Positions 1 through 12,900 of a stretch of DNA of 64,000 nucleotides are shown here, piece after piece. The position numbers and the translations under genes are program-made. This DNA comes from Neospora caninum Liverpool (taxonomy: Eukaryota; Apicomplexa; Conoidasida; Eucoccidiorida; Sarcocystidae): contig NC_018398.1 of the NCBI RefSeq assembly GCF_000208865.1, positions 992,001 through 1,056,000 of the forward strand, given 5' to 3'. Below the pieces are notes generated by a model that was given only the letters and a program-made list of their open reading frames with translations, searched no databases and had not been told where the DNA came from. How positions within the stretch are numbered: position 1 is the stretch's first letter; each line of letters starts with the position of its first letter.

Positions 1-3000
1 GAGACTCGCCGCCTCGAAAAAGCGCAATGCAGTCCGTCGCAAGCGATCGAGACTTGCCCGGGGCACCGCGCCCGCCGCGTCCTGCGCACAGCAGCGTAGA
101 GGCAGGTGCGAGCGTCTTTGGTTCTGAAGCGAATCCAGCTTACGGGGACGAGTTTCCGCGTGAGGGGCCAGAGCTCGGCCAGGCCAGACGAGCCGAGAGA
201 CCGGCAGCGCATGCAGCTTGTGACGGGGGAGACGCGCCTGTGTTGCTTGTGCCGTCCGTGCGGGTCATGGACGCCGGCAAGCTTGTCCAAGTGATTTCGT
301 CGCGATCCGTAAGCCTTCGACCGGAGTTTAGGTCTCGTCTCGCTCTCGAGCAGGAGCATGCATCCACAGTCGATCTTCTCGGAACAGTCGACACTGTGTG
401 TATCGGGTGTGGAGGTTCCCCGATGCAGTCACTCAAGACCGAGCACCGTGTGTGGAAAGTTGGAAGGGTTCCTCCTGCCGTCTTGTGGACAAAAAAATGT
501 GCGGTGGACAGTCGCGTAAATATTAGCGTCGAGCTGACTTTCGCGTCCGGCCGCCATCCGAGCCTTGGGCGACTGAAAGACGCGGATCGGCCGTTGGTGT
601 GCCTGTAAAAATCGCTGTGCATTTCCTCCAGGCCAACAGTAGATTCTTCCTGGAGGTCTTGACCCTCCTTGCGCCGACGAGGTACTGCCTCCGGCGTTAC
701 CCGCCTTCCCTGCTGAAGCCGTTGCTGACCGTTTTGCAACACGAGACGCAGCAGCAGGTTTCACAGGAACGTTTCTTGGAAGGCGTCGAGAAGGCGATCG
801 CTCTGATCGAACAGGTTCGTGTCCGCGCTGCAGAGCTCGCAGGGTAGGGTACATAGCGTTTCGGGTGGCCGTGAACGTTGGAGATGTGGAATGACGCAGG
901 CCGGAACCTAGTGAGACGTGAGGACGGCAGCCACGCACGCCGAGTGTGGTCGTGCGCGGCCCCAGCCCCGTTACAAGTCCGGCGACCACGGTCGCGCAAG
1001 CGTCCGTCGCTTCCTTGAGTTCCCAGACGCTTTCTGCTGTGTATAGCCGAGAACGCCACCGACGCCGCGTCTCCCCCGTGTCGTCTGCTCGCCGCGTTTC
1101 TCCCAGGTGATTCTTCTAGAAGAGGAAGAACAAGAGGCAGCTGCTGAGGGGGCTGCCCTAGCAGCGATTGCAGCCGCGGAACACATGAGTCGCCTCGCAG
1201 CTGCAACCGAGCTGCATGATTTTCAGTCTCTGCAGTCGGGCGACCCTTCGGCTTTTGCGCTTTCCAACGAAGACCTCCAGAGGGCCGCCGACGCAACCGC
1301 CACGGCGGCAGCCGCCGCGCGCGCGGTGGAAGAGGCCGCGGCGGCTCGGGAGGCTGCGGCAGAGGCGGCCGCTCGCGCGCTGGCGACAGTCGCGGGTGGG
1401 CACGCGACCAGTAGCAGCACGCGCGGGTTGTTGCCGATCCTCGATGACTATTTCCGCCGCATGGTAAGCAGAAAGCCGCGACGGAGACGTCCGGTCGACG
1501 CTGGCTTCGCGTTTCGAAAAAAACCACGCACGGCTTTTTCAGCCAGCGCGGGACGCTGCAACGTGTGCAACACGTTTTTCGTGGTCTTGCGCACAACAGA
1601 GATCGCCAAGATGCAGGGAGTCTGTGGCGAGGGAACGGCTCGCGCGTGCCGGGTCTTCGCAGCCGACTGTGCATTGCGTGGCGTGGTGTGGAGGAATGCA
1701 CTTCAGACTAGGCTCTCCACCGTTCCAGACAAAGGTACGAATAGCCTGGGAGCTCTCGGGGACCGTAGACCGTGGCGGATGGGTGCATCCTGGGTGCGTC
1801 CGCGTGGCGGGGGAGAAGCCTCTCTCTCCTAGGATTGCTGGCGCCTTCCCGTTTTGGCAGTGTTGAGCTTCGTGTTTCGTTCATTCCCGGCCGTCTCGTC
1901 GATGTCTCCCTCTCGTTTTTCCGTCACCCAGGAACGCTTCCGCGGCCACATTCAGCCGTTCTGCGTTCCGTACGCCCACGCGGTTGTGGCGGCTGCCGTT
2001 GACGACCTGCTCGTGGCGATTTTCGAGGACTTTGCTGGCGTTGCGTCGATGCCGCCGCTTCCCGCCGTCTGTGCTCTTGAAGATTTCCTTCCTGGCAGAG
2101 AGCAGGCGAGCGCGGGCCAGAAGACCCTGCTGACGGCTCGGGATGTCATCGACCTTTTCACTGCAACCGAGCGGCGACAGTCCCCCAAGGCTTCTGCGCC
2201 TGCGCCGTCCTCGCGCGTTGCCCAGCTGTTGGAGAAGCAGGGGAAAGACAGCCTTCACATTCCTCCCGCGACGTTGTTCTCGAGCATTGCGGCGCTCCTG
2301 CGCCAGCGCCTGGCCGTGCCCGCCGCGCCGCGTGCGCCGACGGGGTCGGGGCCGCCAGGGCGGCAGATCGGCGACGCAGCCTGGCCTCGCGTTCTCGCCG
2401 CGCTGCAGAAACGGCTGTGGGGCGATACGTTGAACGAGTCGGTGTATTTGAAAAAGGGGAAACCTCCGCTGGAACCTTTGAAGGCGGCAGGCAGGAACGG
2501 GCGAGAGAGACGAGCGGCCAACGGGAGTCGTTTTGGCGCGCAGACCGAAATCTCGGACGCGGTGGACGACCCAGATGGGAGTGTCGCGACAGACAGCCAC
2601 GCCGCGACCGGGTTCTGGAATGACGGTTTCGAGGACACTGCACGGTTTCAACACGCGGCCGCGTTGCCGCCTGAGGTTCCAAGCCCGCACGCCGAGATGA
2701 CTCGCATCTCGCCGGGGCCGGAGTCCGAAGGAGAAGGCGGCAACGCCGGGCGAGAAGCTACCGCAGAACACTTGCAACCTGGCAAGGGACGGAGCGCCGT
2801 GGACGCCCATTGGAGCAAGACGCCAGAACACCCCCGGGTGAGGCCTGCTGGCGTCTCGAGCCGCGCGCCTTCCCCGCAGGTTGGCTGACTGTCGACAGGC
2901 TAGGAGAATGGACGCTTGAAACGCATGAATCAGAAACGTGTCCCCTGTCGGCAACTGCGACAAAGTCCCTGATCTCTGGACGCGCTGTCTGGACACGCCA

Positions 3001-6000
3001 AGCGTCGGCTGGGCTGTGCGTCGGCGTATGAAGCCGACCAGAACCTCGTTTTCCTCCATGTGGTAACGCTCTCGGCCGCACCCATTTTTTAGAGCGGCGG
3101 TTTTTGGACGGCCACATGCACAGCACTGAAAAGGGGTGTCCTTTCCCACGCGATGCGAGCTACCTTCGGGGCTGTCTTGGGGGTCTTTGGTCAGAGATGG
3201 CGTGGCATGAGACTCTCCGTAGCTCTCCAGTGGCCGAGAATGCCGTTTCCCACCTGGCTACTGTCTCTTCGCAGGACCGACACGGTCACCAGATTGCCTC
3301 CGCATGGACGACGCCTCGTGTAGCCGCCTGCTCGCGCGCGTACACGGCCGCCAAGAATTTCGCAGCAGCTGCGGTCGAGAAGCGGCTGCGAGAGCTGAGC
3401 CAGGAACTCCAACCGTTGCTCCCCGACATTTTGTTGGCAGCACACCTCATCATCATTGTGCAGGTAAACTGGCGAGCAGCGCCTGCCGAGGGAAGCACTG
3501 TCTCTGCCGAGGGTCGGGAAACGGTTTCGATACGGTAGTGTGTGCCGTGCCTCCGCTCGCGCGCGCCTCGCATTCTGAAAGGCGGACTCGCGGCAACAAC
3601 CATGCGTTTCATCCTTCCCGCTCTAGGCCGGTGCCTGGATCTGCGGGTTGAGCGCAGGACGATCTGAAAAGGCCTCGCCGTCGACTCCGCCTGGGGGCGA
3701 GGCGCCACACACATTTCGACGAGCTTGTGGAGTGGACGCGATTTGGACACTTGCCAGAACGGGCCGCCGGTGCTGAGCCTTGTCGCCTTGCGCGGTGTGA
3801 CACCACGCGGGGGAAAGCCGGTGCGTGGGGTCGGAAGCAATCGCAGTCTGGCGCCGCTAGGGCGGAGCACGAACGCCGGCTTGCGATATCCGTTCTAATA
3901 TGCCCGTGTGTCTCTTCCGACTGTCGGCAGAGCCTCAGCCAGCACTCGACGTTTGCCGCCATGCGCGGATGGCAACTGCCGCGACTGCTGAACCCGAACT
4001 CCCCGGCGGAGCTCAAGGTCGACACTCTCACACCGTACTACATGCCTAGACCTGATATGCAGACGCTTCGCCGGCAGCGCGCCCTCCAAAAGGAACAAGC
4101 GGAGGCGTTGCATGCACAAGCGGAGGCGTTGCATGCACAAGCGGAGGCGTTGCATGCACATGAGCAGACAGCGAGCGAGGCAGGCGACTCGACGCAGGAG
4201 CGAGGGCATCGAGCTGGCGGCAAGATGTTTGCGAACGTGCCGACATTCCCAGCCTCGCGCGGAGGTCTGCCGGTGCAGGTTTCGGGGGAAACGGAGTTGG
4301 TGGCCGAGCCGTCGGAGCGCGACGATTCGGTTCGCGAGAAGAAGCCAGCCTCAAAGGACCGGGAGGCTGTGAGCTACTCCTTCGACATGCAAGGCCTGTT
4401 TGTTTTGACGGGCGAGAACATGGCTGGGAAAAGCACCTTTTGTCGGTCTGTGCTCGCGCTCGTCGTCCTCGCGAATGCCGGTGAGGAAGGAGGCAGCACG
4501 CCTCAGTCGAGGCCCGCGACTAGACGACTTTTGAGTCTGGGCGCGGCGCGGCAGGGACGAGGCGCCTCGGCGGAGCGCGTGCAGTCCGGGAGTCCGTCAC
4601 TGGCTAGTTGCGAGAGTCGGCGTAGCTGTGCACACAACCGAAGCCACGTTCGGCTGGGACTGGGCGGGAAACGTCTTCTGGTCTTGAGAGAAAAAGCTTA
4701 TAAATAATCCTGTCTCAGTATCACTCCCAGTACGATGGCACTGATCATACTAGCATCTGAGTAGTAGTTTTCTCTCGCTGTTAATACGAGTGATGTCTTG
4801 AGGTCAACGCGACTCTCGTCAGTTCTCACCCTTCGCTGTGTGTCAGCCACTGAGACCGGCCGTCCCCACCTTGCTGTGGAGAAAGGCCGTGCTGTCCCCG
4901 GTTTCTGCGAAGTTTCGAGAAGCCCCTTGGAGGGGCTGCGAAGTGTGTCGATATCCTTTCCGTTTTTCGACCGTTCAAACGGGAAGCTGCTCTGATTTCT
5001 GCGCGCTTCGCTTCTCCAGGTTTGTTTTGCCCGTGCGGCCCAGGTACAACGGTGCCGAGGTACGGGGCGTTCTTGGCGTCGTCGTACATGGCCCACGACT
5101 CTCCGCTGGAGAACAAGTCGTTTTTCTTCGAAGAGCTTTCTCAGCTCCACAACATTCTTTCCCAGGCGCGGAGCTACGACGGCACAATGCCGCCCGAGAA
5201 GCCGGCGCCTGTTCCCACCTTCTCGCGCGCAGCCTTTTCCGCGGGCTCCGACCCCGGAGCGTCTCTCCGACTGGCGGCGCACGACGCCGCGCCGGCGACC
5301 ACGCCGTTTGTGATTGTCGATGAACCCTGCAAAGGGACAGCGCCCAAGTGGGGAGCAGGTACGTCGGGCGGGCATAGGCTTTTTAGGCAGACAACCCTCC
5401 CGTGCCAGGACGGAAACGGAATATAAGCCGATTGAGAGGGGTCGGCATTGTGGCGTGCGCCGAGCGGCGTCGCGACACCTTGTCGAGGATAGGGACGAGG
5501 AGATTTCGGGGACGACGCGCACCCAGTTGGCGGATCTTCGCCTCCCGTCGTGACCCGGTTCTCAGTTTCGTTGAAGGCTGCCGCCGTCGATTTACGAAGC
5601 AGCGTGTGGCGTCACAGGCGAGCTGCCCGCGGGACAGCATCGCGTGTCCCTGTCCCCTTGCGTAGCGCACTGTGGGTTCGTGTCCGTCGGTGCGTTTCGT
5701 TCTCGCAGGGTTCGTCGGCGCCGCCTTGGAGCTCCTCTGTCGCGGGAGCACTCACGGCGTCCTGTCCACGCACCTGCACCATGAGCTCAGCCGCCTTCCG
5801 CTCGACCTTCATCCGAACGTTCGATTCAAGCGAATGGGCGTGCGCAGGCGACAGCTGGCCTCCTCCCTGGCGCTTCCGGGAAGCGCCGCCGGAATGCGAG
5901 TGCTGCCTGAGAGGCCGGGCGCGCATCTCGGCGAACTCCCACGTCCCTTTCATGCGCTGCTAGGGTCGTCAGAGACCAGTTCGCAGTCGGGGGAACCTCA

Positions 6001-7258
6001 CTGCGACGATAGAGTCTACACGTACGAACTCCTAGACGGCATTTGCCGAGACAGCAACGCGATGCAAACCGCGTGGAAAGTGGGCATGCCTCCAGGTATC
6101 ATCTCTCGGGCCAACGAACTGCAAGCGCACTTAGACGTGGCAGATCCGACGCGAGACCGCTGTGCGATCGGCGACTCCGGTGCGTCAGCGTTTCGCGAAA
6201 ACACAGCTGTCTCGAGATCCGTTATCAAATCAGATGCGAGCGCTGGAAAGCGAAGCCCTGGAAACGCTGCCGAGAAGCGATTTCCTGAAGTGCACGAAAT
6301 CGCGAATCCGGCGGCATTGTCGGGTGTACCCGCAGCGCCGTCGGCGGCGTCTGGGCATCAGGCCGCAAGCACTCAGGAAAAGCAGGCTACGGCGGCCGAC
6401 ACCTCGGAATCCCCAGAGACGCGCGCGCGTCGCGAGAACGCTCCTGAGCATACAGGCGCACCGGACGGGGAGTCGACGGCGTGTGGTGTCGCTTTAGACG
6501 AGGCTCACGGGATTCTCGCTTCGTCCGAACGGAGTGCGTCTGTGGTGAAGGCTTTTGCATCCTCCGCGATGGCCCTCCAGGCGCTCCTCCAGAGACTGCG
6601 CGCGGCACTGGTAGAAACGACCCAGGAACTGACCTCAAAACACGGTTGCGGCGACTGCGGTCGCCAGGAAGCACAGTCGACAGATCCCACGTTCCGGGCG
6701 GGGGCGAGAGCTGCCGAGCGCAGTGGCGCGTCGACCGCGACGCGTCCGCCGCCGCCGGTGCTCCTGCTGCCGGCCTTGTCCGCGCGTCTCGCCGCGCCGC
6801 CGCCCTGGCAAGATTGTTCCGCATGCGTTTACGTGCTCGTCGCGCCGTGCAGCGTCTCTCGCAGCGCGCAGCGGCGCGCCGTTCTCGCGAACGGCGCTCT
6901 GGCTGCAGTCCCGGGGTCGCCTTCGGGCGGGGACTCCGGGCCCTCTGGTGCACTGGTGGACACGGCGGCGGCCTTTTGCGCGAATGTGTACGTTGGGGAG
7001 ACGGAACGGCTCGAGACACGTCTACGGACGCATAGCCGTTCCACCCTTTGGGCGCATGCGCGCGTGCTCGCAGTCCGAGTCAGGAGCAAGGCGGAAGCCA
7101 GAGAAATTGAGACAGCCTTGATTCGTAGACTGAAGGAAGAGAAAGGTGTTGTGCTGCTGTCGCTGAAGGACGGGAACCGTCGCGCGTCCGGCCTGGGTCT
7201 CGGGGAAGAGACTGCAGCTGCCTATTTCCAGGAAGGGAAAGAACATTCCGATGCCTAG
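1..7258 (+). CDS. MSH1: Mitochondrial-type MutS homologue (MSH1 class) with C-terminal GIY-YIG domain, 5' end outside window
   Basis: Mismatch-recognition ATPase of the organellar MSH1 class, expected to keep mitochondrial DNA stable. Likely exons: an exon ending near 105 (uncertain), 632-814, 1107-1463, 1932-2879, 3275-3463, 3931-4480, 5020-5358 and 5709-7258 (TAG stop). From 632 on, phases agree and give about 1371 residues. The ATPase domain is clear: Walker A GENMAGKST at about 4411-4437, then an FFFEELSQLHNIL segment, Walker B FVIVDEPCKGT, and the STHLHHEL switch in the last exon. These are followed by the MutS-typical TYELLDGICRDSNAM stretch near 6019. The last 140 or so residues carry a GIY-YIG-like fold (VYV..VYVGET, RLRTHS, EIETALI). 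Plant MSH1 has the same MutS plus GIY-YIG arrangement, and a mitochondrial MutS homologue is known in Toxoplasma. The N-terminus lies upstream of the window and the first two exon boundaries are approximate. Confidence 0.87.
4098..4160 (+). repeat. 21-bp coding tandem repeat, three copies
   Basis: Three head-to-tail copies of a 21-bp unit encode QAEALHA repeats in the MutS protein, just before the ATPase core. Each unit ends in the palindrome TGCATGCA. The block adds a short helical Gln/Glu/Ala linker and is a likely length polymorphism between strains. Confidence 0.9.
6796..7185 (+). other. GIY-YIG-like nuclease domain of the MSH1 homologue
   Basis: C-terminal domain of the MutS protein. 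The first motif is VYVL instead of GIY. The second is VYVGET, matching YIG, but it lies about 45 residues later, separated by an Ala/Gly/Ser-rich insert where the usual gap is roughly 10. The expected arginine (ETRLRTHS) and glutamate (REIETALIRR) of the family are present, so catalysis is plausible. A terminal asparagine may be the one in DGNRR. Domain assignment is by motif order only. Confidence 0.7.
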
Positions 7259-8130
7259 CACCGCCGAAGCGTATTCCAAGTGGTCTTCATCGCAGCGTGG
7301 CGGCGGCGCCAACTTAGGCGTGTCGCCGCTACTCGTGTGGGGCAGAGCACTCGCTGGTTTTTTGTGTAGACACTCCCGAATCAACATCGGTCGAACCGCT
7401 GAGCGTTCGGGGCCGTTTGTTACATGTGCGTCGGTGCGATGTCTAAAACCGGATATTCGAACCTTGTCAAACTGGTACAGAACGAACAACGGTGACTGCA
7501 TTCTGCGCCGTTACCCGCGCGCACGTATGAGGACTTCAAGAGGCGCGCTTGGGGCGCTGCCGCAATCCCAGCGTCGGAAGCCAGGCACAGAGATTCTAGA
7601 TGAAGCCGTTCGTCAAACGCTAGTCTCTACTCCCGGGAAGAAGCTTCGTTCAAGGAGGATTTGACCGTGTTTGCGGTTAAGGGATGTATGTAAAGGTGCT
7701 CAGGGTATCATCTGCCCTCTCGGTGCCCCAGCGGTGTGCTGTCGTGCGTCGCCGCGCGCGTTTCGTGGACTGCGTTCTGAGGATTAGGTTCAAAGCGTTT
7801 CTTCCAGAGTGTGACAGATATAGGCGCCAGTCGGTCCATGCGCGTGCACACGTATTTCTGGTTTTTCGCGCGACACATGTGCAGCGATCGGGCCTAGCCG
7901 AACGTCGAGGGAGAGCGCAAATACATGCGCAGATGCATCACCAGTTCCGCGTCGGCCTCAGAGTAGTCACTCCACTCTTCGTCAGTGTGCATGCTCGCCA
8001 CTGGCGGCGGAGGAGCCACTAGATCTTTCGCAGGGCGGTTCGTCACCTACAGGCGAACACAACGCAGAGAAGAGAGAAAGGCTCGACACCCACGCAGTCA
8101 GCTTCAGGTTTCCGATTGTACTGCATGCCC

Positions 8131-8178
8131 CGAGTACGTAATTGCCTCGAGTACGCAATTGCGCCGAGTACGTAATTG
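8131..8178. repeat. 17-bp tandem repeat, 2.8 copies
   Basis: Units starting at 8131, 8148 and 8165 share cgagtacgyaattg with one or two changes. The copies lie downstream of the MSH1 stop codon in otherwise unique DNA. Confidence 0.85.
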
Positions 8179-8762
8179 AAAGGAAAGGTTAACCGCCATT
8201 AAGCGCACCAGTCACCGTAGCTGTAGAGGAAAGCTAAATCTACAGTTTATCTCCGGTGACGCTGCAAAGCATATAAGGATCCGACTCTGCTTTGTCTTGC
8301 CTTGTCTAGAGACTGCGACAGGAAAACCTGGGCCGGGGAAACGAGACTTGCGACTCACGTGCTGGTACGCGGTGAGTTGCCGGTGAAGCGTCCAGAGAAG
8401 GAAAGGGTGATGCGGGCCGCATGCAGCCAAAACCCGGAGAGAGCGGTACCAGAGAGCCACGGCTGGGCGCGCCACGTGCGCCATCTCCGCGGAGCTTGAC
8501 GGGGTGAGGACGATGCACTGACAGACCAAAGCTCCCTGGAGAGAACGAAGGCGCAAAGAACTCGAGAAGAAGCAGGCAGTGAGAGGGCCAGGGGAGCAGC
8601 CCGGTCTTCGGAAAGAAAACGCAGCGCGAGGCACACGAGCAACGCATGCGTCCATCCACGCATACATACACATACAAGAAGGCGAGTCACACGGACCCAG
8701 ATGTGCGTCGATACCAAGAACACCGTCCAGAATGCCAATACGGAAACACATACATTTGGCGA

Positions 8763-8766
<4 letters not shown>

Positions 8767-8797
<31 letters not shown>
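8767..8797. repeat. (AT)n microsatellite
   Basis: Uninterrupted AT dinucleotides next to the 3' end of the minus-strand gene. Further imperfect TATATG repeats follow to about 8850. Confidence 0.95.
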
Positions 8798-8801
<4 letters not shown>

Positions 8802-8868
8802 TATACGTTTATGTATATATATGTATATATATGGATGTGAATGTATATAGGCATCACCACGCCTACTT

Positions 8869-9939
8869 CTACACGTGGCTGGTGACTATGCGCTCGCGGT
8901 AAAACCACGCGGAGCATGGAAACCCAGCGGGGCTTGGGCCGAACAAGGCGCAAATTGGGAGGCGCCCCGAAGTCTGTGCGCGACTCCCGACAGACATTGT
9001 TGCAGCCTGGTCCACGCGATCGTCTTTCGTTTCCTCGCCTACCCATAAGTGGAGGATTTCTCGCGGCTGGAGGATCTCCAGAACGGCGCGTTGCGTGCAT
9101 CGGAGACCGACGAGGGCGGCTGCAGTGCTGACCACGTCGCATTTCCACAGGTAGAAGGTTTTCAACGGACTCTCGTCGTCGCCTGGCCACTGAGCAAAGG
9201 GGACGAATCTGCCCTCCAGCTGTCGAGACACCTGCTCGGGTGTACCGAGAGCGAGCGCCGCGCGCATCTGAGGCCACCAGCGTTGCACGAACGCCGCGGA
9301 AGGAAATGAACAGCGCGGAGCGTCCGCAGCAAGAGACTGCGAAGAAGGCGCAGCAGCCGAGGCAGAAGGGGAGGATGTGTCGCCTGTGCGCTTCGCCCGT
9401 TCCGTCTCGCCGTCAGCCCGGCCTTCGTCGCCCGCGGGGGGATTCGCACCCTCCTGGACCGGTAGCACGCCGACAGAGAAGGTCAGATACGCCAAGATGC
9501 CAGTCAAAACAAACAACGAGAGGCCGCCGGTCGACTTGCACAGAATAGCGTCTCGAGGCGACAGGGAGGCAAAAACTTGCGGAGTGAGCGCGGAGGAAAT
9601 GTTGAACGACGCGCTCGGCGCATGCAGCTGGTCAGGCGAAAGACCCGCGACCGGAAGAGGTATCTGCACAAGAGAGCAACCGCGAACGAGAGCGGAACCG
9701 TCCACAAGAACGCGAGAAGAGAGCAGATGAGAATAAAGACAGAGATGGAGCAGCGAAACGAGAAAAGATGAAGGAAACAGAGGAAAGGCATCGACCAGGG
9801 GATGGAGCTCTCAAGCTTAAAGGGCGAGGCAGAGACGTTCCAATTGGCAAATATGGACGGAGAACGATCCGCAGAAGAAGACACGATCGCACTCAAAACT
9901 GACTTCAAACACGACACACACTTCTTCCCTTGCTATTCG

Positions 9940-9977
<38 letters not shown>

Positions 9978-12900
9978 AATTAATTTATGGCGTCACATGC
10001 ACGCCTCCACCGTGTTTGCATGCACGTCCATGCCTACATTTGTAAGAGAATGGAAGATATATATATATATATATAGATGTATATACATATATATATATAT
10101 AAGGATGTATATGCTGAAATGGTTTGCCTGTTCTCTTTGCTGATTGACGCTCGCTCTGCCTCTGTGAGGCCATCTGGAGTTGTTTTTTACGGTTGCCGAG
10201 AGACTTGTTTTTTCCATCTTTTTCTGGAAGTGTCGTGTCGCGTTCGCGCGCTCGTACCTCGGTTTCGATGGCAGGCAGGAGAGACGCGTGCCAAGCTGCG
10301 AGAGCTCGCATCGTTTTTGCGCTTTCTTGCGTCGTTTCAGGAGGAGGCACGAGAGGGTCCAGAGCCGCTGACGCGAGGAGGGACGCGACCAGCGTGTGAA
10401 TCTGGAAAAATGCTGGAGACGGATCGCGACAAAACGACCGCGCACAGAAAAGACGGAAGTGGACACGAGATGGACGAAGAAAGACGGAAAAGAAAGCAGA
10501 GACAACGAAGGAAAAGACGCTCTAAAGACTGACGCCGAAAGGAGAAGCAAAGACGCCTCTCGTGCATGTGAGGGAATCTCTGCGAGAGGATCCACCAGCC
10601 GCGCCGACGGTGAAGACACAGCAGACAAGAGACAAGAGAGAAGCAAGAGAAAAAAGGGACAAGAGAGAAAAGGTACAAGAGCGAAAGACAGAAAAGAGAG
10701 AAAAGGTACAAGAGCGAAAGACAGAAAAGAGAGAAAAAGTACAAGAGCGAAAGACAGAAAAGAGAGAAAAGGAGACAAGAGGAAGAGTTGGGGACACGGA
10801 GACAAAGGAGGACAGAGACGCGCGAGGGAGACAGGACAGCGCGGCACATCGAAGTGGCCAAGGTGAGACACGGCAGAGAGCATATCCGGAGAATGGAAAA
10901 AAGGCGACTTGCCTGTCCTTTGCTCAGGCTCGGGGGCAACCTCAGGGAAGAGAAAGAGGCTGCCCAAGAGTTCGACGGCGCCTGTCGCTATGGCCCAGTC
11001 GGAGCTGGAAAGACGAGAGAGACAGAAAGAGCAGAGACAACACCCAGGGCGAGACTTCGATCCATGTATTACGAGAAACGAGACTGGCAAAGAGTGCCTT
11101 GCCGCGTCTCTGGCCTTCTGCCATTCTTATGACATATACAGGCAACCCTCCTGTTTCCTGTGGTTTCTGCGTGTTCTCGGGCTCCGCCCATCCCCCTCGC
11201 TGGTGACGGTTGTCGCCTCCGCCGCTGCTTCGTTCGCTCTCTGAGACTTCACTCACCTCGCGAAGGAGAGAAGCGCCGGGAGGAGCGGCGCCGCAAGCGC
11301 GGGGGGTAAGCGCGTGCAGAAGACAGGTAGAAGCCGGAGAAACTGCAAAAAATCACGCTTCTTCAGCACTGCGTATGTCCGCCGCCGGTGACGAAAATAC
11401 AGTTCCACGCGTTCAAAGGATAGAGAAGCATCTGTATGTAGACGTTTTTCACAGGGCACTTTGGAGGTTCACGGGATGCCGCAAAGAGAAGCGGGCGAGA
11501 GAGAGAGACGACGATCAGCAACAAGGCAGCGAAAACAAGAGAGGACGTTTCTTTCCCCCTCAACTCACGGTGTCTCCGAACTTGTTGGGTTCGCCGGCCA
11601 GCCAGGCGCCGCAGAGTCGCGCGGACGCCGCCAACTCGGCCTGCATGCGGTTTCTGGAAAAACAAGTTCGGCGCAAGAGAGGGGAGACGGAGCACGTGCA
11701 GAGAGGAGACAGAAACAAGACAGAGAGACAGGGAGACAAGAAGACCGGCGAAGAGACGATAGGCAGAAACGGTGGGGAGGCGAGGAAGAGACGATGAAAA
11801 TTCGAGGGCAACGAAGGAAAGCAGAAAGAAGACACCGAAGTGGCGACGGGAGAGAAGCAGGCAGGGAGACGCGAGAAAGAGAAGACACAGAACAAAGAAA
11901 AAGGAAAAACAGAGAGCGGAAGAAGAGCGAAAGGTATTGAGCAGGCACGATCACGAATATAAGTGGAGATGCGAGGAACGCCCCTGAGAGCTCTAAAGAA
12001 AGGCGAACAGGCAGGGAACAGAATATCGAACGAGAGAGAAAAGTTGCGCCATGGGCGCGCAGGCGAGAAGAAAAAGAAAAAGAACGATGGAAGAGAAGAC
12101 GAAGCCGAAAGGTTTAGGGTGCGTTTAGGCACGACTGCAAGCGGAGAACCACTCACGCGAGGACTGGCTGTCTCTGGAGTTCTTCCACAAAATCGAAGAC
12201 CGCCTCCATCGCTTCGTGGACAGATTCAACCAGGCCGTGCTGAGAAACAGATCGAGAGGGAGGAAAGAGGAAAGACAAACACGGAGATATAAGGGAGGGA
12301 AACACAGAAGAACCGCACCCCGAACTGCAAAAGAGAGGTGGAATCGGACTGGCGCCGTAGTCAGGGGTTGCACCATTGGTGAGACGAGAACACAACCTTC
12401 GCACCTACTACTTGCATGCAGTTTTAGATAAACGTTTTGGCTCTATGGCCCTACACTTATATATGTGTATCTATATATAGTGATAGAGATAGATAGAGAT
12501 AGGTATATAGATTGAGATAAATAGTTACATTAAGATAGACGTTGATAGATAGATATCGATGTGGCACCAGGAGAGCAGATGCATATCCTCCTTATGTGCA
12601 TGTGCTTCACAGTGTTCCTCGTTCACACACACAAAATGTGCGTATAGCCATAGACATGGGCACAGGAGCAGAAAGACGCTCATACGTAGGTCATTCTTAC
12701 ATATATTTGTATATACATACGGAGGTATGTGTGTAAGGTGCGAACCAAATGGTTTTTCGTGAATATGCTGACACAAACGTATATGCACGTGTACACCTAA
12801 AGGGGAGATTAAGAAGCAGATGTATATGTATAGATTTACATGCGTAGAGTTGTTTCGACAAGTGTATGCATCTGCTTTCTATGACCCGCCTCAGTCGGCC

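Larger units (their letters stand above)
7259..8868. other. Convergent intergenic region between MSH1 and the neurochondrin-like gene
   Basis: Both flanking genes end here, so this stretch should hold two 3' UTRs. No open frame with coding character was found. It contains a 17-bp tandem repeat at 8131-8178 and an (AT)n run at 8767-8797. No RNA gene was recognised. Confidence 0.6.
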
